Source of the DNA: Symbiobacteriaceae bacterium
GTDB lineage: Bacteria; Bacillota; JAAYKD01; WRDA01
Assembly (NCBI GenBank): GCA_009783675.1
Contig: WRDA01000016.1
Span: forward strand, 1 to 14,454
DNA: 14,454 bases
Direction of reading: 5' to 3'
The translations under genes were made by a program, and so were the position numbers. Positions 5,747-11,769 of the stretch are shown in pieces. The notes below the pieces were generated by a model. That model saw only the letters and a program-made list of their open reading frames with translations. It searched no databases and was not told where the DNA came from. Numbering within the stretch: position 1 is the stretch's first letter; each line of letters begins with the position of its first letter.

Positions 5747-7408
5747 TTGGCCAACCCCTTTTGGGATGGACCTCAGGCGGCTCATCGTCGGGTGGTTTAC
5801 AAGGGAGCAGGCTATTCGGATAGTGATCTGCGTTACAAGCCTCATATCGGAGTGGGCAACACCTATATGGAAGGGAGCCCTGCCCATATTCAGATGCGTT
5901 CCTTAGCCGAAGCTGTCAAGCAGGGTATTTGGGAGGCGGGTGGCGTGCCGGTTGAGTTCGGTGTGCCGGCAACCTGTGGTAATGTGGCTATTGGCACCGA
6001 ATGTATGCGCTATGAACTGGCTGGCCGGGATGTCGTGGCCATGAGCATCGAGTTTGTAGCCTCGGTGCATAACTTCGATGGTATGGTCCTTTTAGCTTGC
6101 TGTGACAACATTATTCCAGGGACCATCCTGGCTGCGATCCGCTGCGCCGTGCCAGCAGTGATTCTTACCGGAGGCCCTATGCTCCCTGGTGTATATAAGG
6201 GTCAGCAGTTAATGACACCGGATATCAATGTGGGTTCCTTCCAGGAAGAGGTCCCCTGGGATTTCTCAGCTATGGAAGATGAGGCCTGCCCGGGTGTTGG
6301 AGCCTGCACGGTGATGGGAACCGCTAATACCATTCAGATACTCACCGAGGTGCTGGGGTTATCCTTGCCGGGGTCGGCCACAGTTCCGGCGGTATCAGCC
6401 GAAAGAATCCGCATAGCCAGAGAATCCGGCAGACGCGCTGTAACGCTGGTGCGTGATGGAATCAAGCCTCAGGATATCATAAGCAAAGGGTCCATCGATA
6501 ATGCCGTGGCTGTAGAGATGGCTGTGGGAGGCTCGTCCAATGCGGTTCTGCATCTCCTGGCCATCGCCATGGAGCTGGGTATTCCATACTCCCTGGGCGA
6601 ATTTGATCGCCGCAGTCAGATACCCTGTATCTGTGGAGTCAGATCGGCAGGCCCCTACTCTGTCGTGGATCTGTTTCATGCAGGAGGTGTCCCTGCCATA
6701 GCCAGGATCATCGAGGAGTATTTGGACCTGACAGCTCGCAATATAGCCGGGACTGTGCTGGGTGAAGTGATCGCCACAGCCAAGCCGGTTTTGGGAGGCG
6801 TTCTGAGGCCGCTGGAGGATCCTTGGCATCGTTCAGGGTTAACTGTCCTCTATGGAAATCTGGCTGAAGAGGGAGCGATCATCAGAACGAGTGGTGTTCC
6901 CCAGGGCATGCTCTGCTTCACGGGTCCTGCCAAGGTCTATGACAGCGATAATGAAGCCTTCCAGGCTATTAAGGGAGGTGAGATCGTTGCCGGGGATGTA
7001 ATCGTTCTGCGCTACGAGGGCGTGAAAGGCTCTCCCGGGATGAATGAACTTATGCTCTCCACCGATGCTCTGGTTGCCTACGGCCTGGACAAAACGACAG
7101 GTCTGATCAGCGATGGCCGCTTCTCCGGGTTTAACCATGGTCCAATAGTCGGTCATATCTCTCCGGAAGCCATGGATGGAGGTTTGCTGGCACTCGTAGC
7201 TGCTGGAGATATGATCACCGTAGATTGCCTGGCAAAGAAACTGACTCTGCATGTCGACGAGGAGACCATCGCTAACCGGCGAGCAGATTGGGTACATCCC
7301 GAACCCAAGATCCAAAAGGGTATGTTGGCTATTTATGCGGCAACGGCGAGACCATCACATGAAGGTGCTGCCATGCAAAACTGGGCGAGGCCTCGCGTTT
7401 CGCGCTGA
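5747..7408 (+). CDS. Divergent IlvD/Edd-family Fe-S dehydratase
   Basis: A protein of 553 residues over the full length of the dihydroxy-acid/phosphogluconate dehydratase family, which removes water from sugar acids or dihydroxy acids using an Fe-S cluster and Mg2+. Retained features (numbered from the TTG start): cluster Cys119 in CCD, Cys187 in ACPGVGAC, Glu424 in RYEGVKGSPGM, and the catalytic-type Ser460 in DGRFSG. Changes: the first cluster position is Ala46 (SPAH), comparable to the Gly of E. coli IlvD; the Lys after Cys-Asp, carbamylated and Mg-binding in characterised members, is Asn121; and the usual Asp-Gly-Ile is Gly-Asn-Val. It is therefore unlikely to be ordinary biosynthetic IlvD, and no other ilv gene is nearby. 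The TTG at 5747 suits the GCAGGAGAGGGAG site (5726-5738); the ATG at 5714 lies directly behind the terminator without a site. Substrate unknown. Confidence 0.85.
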   Translation: MANPFWDGPQAAHRRVVYKGAGYSDSDLRYKPHIGVGNTYMEGSPAHIQMRSLAEAVKQGIWEAGGVPVEFGVPATCGNVAIGTECMRYELAGRDVVAMSIEFVASVHNFDGMVLLACCDNIIPGTILAAIRCAVPAVILTGGPMLPGVYKGQQLMTPDINVGSFQEEVPWDFSAMEDEACPGVGACTVMGTANTIQILTEVLGLSLPGSATVPAVSAERIRIARESGRRAVTLVRDGIKPQDIISKGSIDNAVAVEMAVGGSSNAVLHLLAIAMELGIPYSLGEFDRRSQIPCICGVRSAGPYSVVDLFHAGGVPAIARIIEEYLDLTARNIAGTVLGEVIATAKPVLGGVLRPLEDPWHRSGLTVLYGNLAEEGAIIRTSGVPQGMLCFTGPAKVYDSDNEAFQAIKGGEIVAGDVIVLRYEGVKGSPGMNELMLSTDALVAYGLDKTTGLISDGRFSGFNHGPIVGHISPEAMDGGLLALVAAGDMITVDCLAKKLTLHVDEETIANRRADWVHPEPKIQKGMLAIYAATARPSHEGAAMQNWARPRVSR

Positions 7409-7435
7409 CAGCGGTATGAACTACAATAGCGGATC

Positions 7436-8809
7436 TCAGGATAAAGTGGTGGCGGCGATGCTCTGTTTGATCTCTCTGAGCAGACTGATGAAGAGCGGAA
7501 TGGCTATCAGCAGGCTGAGGAGATCGGTTGTTGCCTGGATAGCGACGACACCATCGAGACCAAATAAGCGAGGCAGGATCAGAATACAAGGAATGTAACA
7601 GAAGCCATTGCGGGAGAGAGCCAGGATGAAAGATTGTAAACCTCGTCCCATAGCCTGGTAACTCATGTTGGTGATCACGACCCAGGCCTGGAAAGGCAGG
7701 GTCAGAGCCTGCAGACGAATAATACGGGTCCCGAGTTCGACGACTTGCAAGTCATCAGCTCGGAACAGGGAGAGCAGAGGAGTCGCAAAGACGAAGATGA
7801 CGCTGCAACAGGCGACAGCTGCGATGGTGGACATCTTTACCGAGTACCAGAAAGCCTCCTGAAGTCTGCTGAAGTTTTTTGAGCCGTAGTTGAACCCGGC
7901 TACTGGTTGGAATCCCTGCCCCATACCCAGCATCGCCGAGTAGACCATCATGGTGACCCGCGTGACGATGGAGACAGCTGCGATGGCAGCGTCACCAAAA
8001 GGCCCTGCAGCCTGATTCATCAGCACCTGGCTGATGGCAGCCAGCCCTTGCCTGAAGAGGGAAGGGGAGCCCATCTTCAGCTCCTCATAGTAGAGCATGA
8101 ACTCCAGACGAAAAAAGCGTGGTGCCAACGAGAGATTGCTGGTACCACGTAAAAAATGCGAAAGCAGAATGGCAAAACTGATCATTTGGCTCGGTATGGT
8201 CGCCCAGGCAGCTCCGGCTATGCCCATATCAAGAACAAAGATGAAGATAGGGTCGAGAATGATGTTGATGATTACCCCAGCCGAAATACCTATCATGGCC
8301 TGAAAGGCATTGCCTTCAGAACGCAGGATATTATTGAGAGTGAAGTTGGCGATGATGAACGGTGCTCCGATCAGGATGACATTACCATAAGCCAAAGCAT
8401 AGGGCAAAATCGTCTCTGTGGCGCCCAGGAGTTGTACCAGGGAAGCGGCCCCGAAAAACCCATACACAGACATCAGGATGCCACAGGTAAGGGCGCTGTA
8501 GAAGGCAGTTGCTGCCGCTTCGGCGGCCCTCTTTTGATTTCGCTGCCCCAGACTGCGGGATATAAGGCTGGCAGCGCCGGTGCCAAAAGTCATCCCTACT
8601 GCCTGCATGATGGCCATCAGGGGCATGACCACGCCAACTGCTCCGGTGGCGCTGGTTCCCAGAGAACTAACGAAGAAGGTATCGGTAAGGTTGTAAAAAG
8701 AAGAAATGAGCATGCTGATAATAGCAGGCCCGGCAAGGTTTTTGATCAGGCTGGGGATGGGATCACTACCCAGCCTGGCGTAGCGTTCATTCTGCATGTT
8801 TTGTGACAT
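7436..8809 (-). CDS. MATE family multidrug/cation antiporter
   Basis: A 457-residue inner-membrane protein with about twelve hydrophobic segments in two similar halves. Typical MATE sequence includes PAIISMLISSFYNLTDTFFV near the N-terminus, QAVGMTFGTGAASLISRSLG after it, and GMGQGFQPVAGFNYG in the second half. The arrangement is like the MepA/DinF-type subgroup. These proteins export organic cations or other toxic compounds using a Na+ or H+ gradient. The start at 8809 has AGGGAGATT immediately upstream on the minus strand. It is the second gene of a two-gene operon, 25 nt after the DUF5655 fusion gene. Its 3' end faces the dehydratase gene with only 27 bp between stop codons and no clear terminator. 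Substrate not predictable. Confidence 0.92.
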   Translation of the reverse strand: MSQNMQNERYARLGSDPIPSLIKNLAGPAIISMLISSFYNLTDTFFVSSLGTSATGAVGVVMPLMAIMQAVGMTFGTGAASLISRSLGQRNQKRAAEAAATAFYSALTCGILMSVYGFFGAASLVQLLGATETILPYALAYGNVILIGAPFIIANFTLNNILRSEGNAFQAMIGISAGVIINIILDPIFIFVLDMGIAGAAWATIPSQMISFAILLSHFLRGTSNLSLAPRFFRLEFMLYYEELKMGSPSLFRQGLAAISQVLMNQAAGPFGDAAIAAVSIVTRVTMMVYSAMLGMGQGFQPVAGFNYGSKNFSRLQEAFWYSVKMSTIAAVACCSVIFVFATPLLSLFRADDLQVVELGTRIIRLQALTLPFQAWVVITNMSYQAMGRGLQSFILALSRNGFCYIPCILILPRLFGLDGVVAIQATTDLLSLLIAIPLFISLLREIKQSIAATTLS

Positions 8810-8834
8810 CTAATCTCCCTGGTATACGACCGAT

Positions 8835-9731
8835 CTAGCCATTCTCGAGACTACGCTGTAATAGCGGCAGGATTGCGCTTAGCTGTTCCTGGTCTGAAAT
8901 GAGTGCCTCGATACGGCCTATACCATTTGGAACGCGACCGTTAACGTCATTGACGAAATCCAGAGACAGTTCATTCATGCTTATTTGACTTAAGTTCAGA
9001 TTTATATAGAGAGCCAAATGGCGGCCCATTATCTGTACAGCTGCGATATTGCGCAAGCGACGAAAGACGATGAGTCGGTCGCGAATGATCAGTTCGATAT
9101 CGTTGCTGAGGGAGAAGATGGTTTGCTGCAGAGTCAGGTAGAGTCTCTGCAGATTGGTCTCCCCTGGTTGCAAGAGATTGTTCAGACGCAGCAGAATCTC
9201 GGCTGGCAGGTCTTCGTTCCGCAGAGGGGGGAGCATACGCTCGATCAGTAGCAGGTTGGCGCTGTGGAAGCGATAGCGCAGTATATCTACGGTTACAGCC
9301 GCCTGAGCCGCGGTATGTAATGCGTAAGACGCTACACGATCACCGATGCATATAAGGCGTGGCATATGCCATTGCACCGTCTTATCACCGTCTGCTCCCA
9401 TTTGCAGGAGTACCTGTAGATTAAAGTCGGCGCGGTGATCCAGCAGCCAGTTGAGATAGAAGAGTCCCTGATTGAGAGCCAGGGCTCCGCTACCATAATG
9501 GATTATGGTGGGACGATCATTCTCGTCCAGGCCCAGGGTAGGAATGCGCTCATCCTGATTGCTATGCAGTGGGTAATTGGAAGCTAAAACGCGAATCCCC
9601 AGGATGTTATGCAAGTTATCTTCCAGAAGCTGCCTCAATTCGGTATCCAGGGGACGCTCTTCGCCGCGCAGTTCGTCGAATCGGAGCTCACGGCTATCCT
9701 CTCTCAGCCAAAAGAGCTTGACATTGCTCAT
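8835..9731 (-). CDS. PD-(D/E)XK-like protein fused to DUF5655, nuclease site lost
   Basis: A soluble protein of 298 residues. Residues 30-165 follow the NucS/DUF91-like nuclease fold: LDTELRQLLEDNL, then RIPTLGLDENDRPTIIHYG, NQGLFYLNWLLDHRADF and MPRLICIGD. Residues 195-296 match DUF5655, with RDRLIVFRRLRNIA and a closing LPLLQRSLE. In active relatives the core reads R-I-D ... I-I-E-Y-K; here those three catalytic positions are Pro64, His78 and Gly80. The fold therefore appears kept but DNA-cleaving chemistry lost. ATG 9731 was preferred to the ATG at 9785 because GGTGGGGTG stands 6 nt before it and the family begins there. Upstream lies the hairpin-rich divergent region. Role unknown; it may bind nucleic acid or regulate. 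It is probably co-transcribed with the MATE exporter. Confidence 0.78.
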   Translation of the reverse strand: MSNVKLFWLREDSRELRFDELRGEERPLDTELRQLLEDNLHNILGIRVLASNYPLHSNQDERIPTLGLDENDRPTIIHYGSGALALNQGLFYLNWLLDHRADFNLQVLLQMGADGDKTVQWHMPRLICIGDRVASYALHTAAQAAVTVDILRYRFHSANLLLIERMLPPLRNEDLPAEILLRLNNLLQPGETNLQRLYLTLQQTIFSLSNDIELIIRDRLIVFRRLRNIAAVQIMGRHLALYINLNLSQISMNELSLDFVNDVNGRVPNGIGRIEALISDQEQLSAILPLLQRSLENG

Positions 9732-9806
9732 CTTACACCCCACCGTTTTATTTAATTCCACTATAAATTTCATGTAACTATTCACTGCCTGCTGTGTTCA
9801 TTTGAA

Positions 9807-9827
9807 ATGGGGCCTCCAAGGCCCCAT
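9807..9827 (+). repeat. Dispersed hairpin repeat, copy 2
   Basis: A 21-bp palindrome: ATGGGGCCT (9807-9815), CCA loop, AGGCCCCAT (9819-9827), a perfect 9-bp stem. It corresponds to copy 1 at 327-347 with 18 of 21 bases identical. Position 7 with 15 is C-G here and A-T in copy 1. The flank GCCCCGGTCG resembles TCCCCTGGACG after copy 1. Confidence 0.75.
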
Positions 9828-9840
9828 GCCCCGGTCGTTC

Positions 9841-9937
9841 AGGCAGGCGAAGCCCGCCTTCACTCACTGAAGCTTCGCTTCAGCACCACGCTCATGCGTG
9901 GTGGTAACTGTTAGGTGCAAAGCACCTGAACAGTTAC
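9841..9937 (+). repeat. Array of four further hairpins
   Basis: In order: AGGCAGGC-GAA-GCCCGCCT (9841-9859, one A-C mismatch); CTGAAGC-TTC-GCTTCAG (9867-9883); CACCACGC-TCAT-GCGTGGTG (9884-9903); and GTAACTGTT plus AGGTGC-AAA-GCACCT plus AACAGTTAC (9904-9937, a 15-bp stem with one bulged G). The last three abut with no spacer. All have loops of 3-4 nt. The stems have unrelated sequences, so this is not a simple tandem repeat. Confidence 0.8.
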
Positions 9938-10038
9938 AATTTCATTTATTAATTTCACTTTGAGCGAGGGAATTCCTCTATTGGCGTAATACATAAATGC
10001 TCAAAAGACATATATTTCCCCTAGAGTTGCTCATCTCC

Positions 10039-10067
10039 TTGACGAATCCCCTTTAAAAGGTTAAAAT
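10039..10067 (+). promoter_or_regulatory. Sigma-A promoter 1 of rny
   Basis: -35 TTGACG (10039-10044), 17-bp spacer, -10 TAAAAT (10062-10067); five of six matches in each box. Expected start near 10074, giving a 5' leader of roughly 95-105 nt. Confidence 0.7.
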
Positions 10068-10080
10068 AAGCAGTGGTGCA

Positions 10081-10109
10081 GTGACCTCTTTTCTTTGTGC
10101 GAGTATACT
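10081..10109 (+). promoter_or_regulatory. Possible second promoter of rny
   Basis: -10 TATACT (10104-10109) is a good match; the -35 GTGACC (10081-10086) is weaker at four of six; the spacer is 17 bp. Expected start near 10116. Tandem promoters would be in keeping with a housekeeping ribonuclease. Confidence 0.45.
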
Positions 10110-10168
10110 TTCATACCACAAAAATAGAAGATGCAGTCATCTGTTAATATGAAAATTCTAAACAGGAG

Positions 10169-11728
10169 GTGTTAGCTATACCAATAGAATACTGGATTCT
10201 TTTGCTGGTTGCTGTCATAACCGTCGGCGTTGCTTGCTGGTATGCAGGAAAGCGCGTTCGTATAAACAATGACGAAGCCTTACTTGGCTCCGCACGTGAA
10301 CAGGCGCGGGGCATTCTGGAGAAGGCGGTGCAAGAAGCGGAAGCAAAGAAAAAAGAAGCTAACCTGGAAGTTAAGGACGAGATGTATCGTCTACGCAGTG
10401 AGTTAGAAGCTGAATCGAAGGAGAGACGCGCAGAACTTCAACGTCTGGAGAGACGGGCCATTCAGAAAGAGGAAAGCTTAGATCGTAAATTAGAGAATTT
10501 CGAGAAGCGGGAAGAGGCCCTGCAACGCAAGGAGCAGGAAGCTGAGGAGGTAAAGGCAAGGGTCGACGATCTTTTCCGTCGTCAATGGTCTGAACTTGAA
10601 CGTATCGCTGGTCTGTCTATGGAGGAGGCCCGTAAGCTTCTCTTAGCTCAGGCTGAAGAACAGATCCAACAGGAGATGGCAGTACAGATTCGTAATGCTG
10701 AGCAACAAGCCAAGGAGGAATCGGACAGAAAAGCCAGGGAGATCATCAGTCTGGCTATTCAGCGCTGTGCTGCGGATCATACTTCGGAAACCACCGTGTC
10801 AGTGGTTCAATTGCCTAATGATGAGATGAAAGGGCGGATTATTGGTCGCGAGGGGCGCAATATCCGTACCCTGGAGACTCTGACCGGGATAGATCTGATC
10901 ATCGACGATACACCGGAAGCCGTAATCATCTCCGGGTTCGATCCGGTCCGCAGGGAGATTGCCAAGTCTGCTCTCAGCAGGTTGATTCTTGATGGTCGCA
11001 TCCATCCGGCGCGTATCGAAGAGATGGTGGAGAAAGCGACGCGAGAGATGGATCAGAAGCTCCGGGAGGATGGAGAAGCCGCCTGTTTCGAAGTCGGAGT
11101 GCACCAGGTGCATCTGGAAATCATTAAGCTCCTTGGTCGTTTGCGTTATCGCACCAGTTACGGTCAGAATGTACTTAAGCATTCGCTGGAAGTAGCATAT
11201 CTGGCAGGGATCATGGCTGCCGAGTTAGGTGCTGACGTGACTCTGGCTAAGAGAGCGGGACTGCTGCATGATATTGGTAAAGCAGTAGATCACGAAATCG
11301 AAGGCTCCCATGTAGCCATAGGTGTCGAGATTGCGCGTAAGTACCACGAACATGCAGAGGTACTGCATAGCATCGAAGCGCATCATGGTGATGTGGAGGC
11401 TCAGACGATCATCGCCTCACTGGTTCAGGCTGCCGATGCAATTTCCGCGTCCAGGCCGGGAGCGAGACGAGAGACTCTGGAGACATATATTAAGCGTTTA
11501 CAGCGCTTGGAAGAGATTGCCAACGATTATGAGTATGTCGAACGGGCATATGCAATCCAGGCCGGTCGTGAAGTCCGCATCATGGTCAAACCGGATAAAG
11601 TAGATGATGTTATGGCTTATAAGGTTGCTCGCGACATCGTCCATCGTATAGAAGAGCATCTGGATTATCCCGGGCAGATTAAAGTTACGGTCATCCGGGA
11701 AACGAGAGCCATCGACTACGCAAAGTAG
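10169..11728 (+). CDS. rny: Ribonuclease Y
   Basis: A membrane-anchored endoribonuclease that starts mRNA decay in Firmicutes. Domains in order (numbered from GTG 10169): a transmembrane anchor at about 7-26; a long charged coiled coil at about 35-200; a KH RNA-binding domain at about 208-275 with the GRIIGREGRNIR loop; and an HD phosphohydrolase domain with the metal-binding His367-Asp368 in LLHDIGKAVDHEIEGSH. Length 519 matches the family (about 510-520). The start is uncertain: AGGAGGTG covers 10164-10171, so the GTG at 10169 lies inside the ribosome binding site. At normal spacing (8 nt) the codon is ATA at 10178, which would give (M)PIEYWILLLV. The common neighbours recA and ymdB are not seen; a beta-CASP-like gene follows after about 40 nt instead. 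Confidence 0.95.
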   Translation: MLAIPIEYWILLLVAVITVGVACWYAGKRVRINNDEALLGSAREQARGILEKAVQEAEAKKKEANLEVKDEMYRLRSELEAESKERRAELQRLERRAIQKEESLDRKLENFEKREEALQRKEQEAEEVKARVDDLFRRQWSELERIAGLSMEEARKLLLAQAEEQIQQEMAVQIRNAEQQAKEESDRKAREIISLAIQRCAADHTSETTVSVVQLPNDEMKGRIIGREGRNIRTLETLTGIDLIIDDTPEAVIISGFDPVRREIAKSALSRLILDGRIHPARIEEMVEKATREMDQKLREDGEAACFEVGVHQVHLEIIKLLGRLRYRTSYGQNVLKHSLEVAYLAGIMAAELGADVTLAKRAGLLHDIGKAVDHEIEGSHVAIGVEIARKYHEHAEVLHSIEAHHGDVEAQTIIASLVQAADAISASRPGARRETLETYIKRLQRLEEIANDYEYVERAYAIQAGREVRIMVKPDKVDDVMAYKVARDIVHRIEEHLDYPGQIKVTVIRETRAIDYAK

Positions 11729-11769
11729 GGATAATATAGTCAGGTGCACTCCCAGGAGAGGTGGTCCAT

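Larger units (their letters stand above)
9732..10038. other. Divergent intergenic region, hairpin-rich half
   Basis: No protein-coding potential seen. 9807-9937 is almost wholly taken up by five hairpins listed separately; 9938-10038 is AT-rich and featureless to my eye. Because genes leave in both directions, the hairpins cannot be ordinary 3'-end terminators. A possible minus-strand -10, TATAGT (9765 to 9760), has no good -35. Confidence 0.6.

Noticed and set aside
6395..7315. Two minus-strand open frames of 144 and 158 codons
   Set aside because: They are antisense to the dehydratase, with no ribosome binding site or recognisable motif.
7380..7412. GC-rich palindromes (GCGAGGCCTCGC and CGCG-TTT-CGCG) as a bidirectional terminator between the convergent genes
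   Set aside because: The stems are short, lie mostly inside the dehydratase coding region and have no T-runs on either side.
8156..8806. A 216-codon plus-strand open frame
   Set aside because: It is antisense to the MATE gene, hydrophilic and without recognisable domains; the MATE reading is unambiguous.
9807..9937. CRISPR array or tandem repeat interpretation of the hairpin cluster
   Set aside because: The stems do not share sequence, there are no regular spacers, and no cas genes are near.
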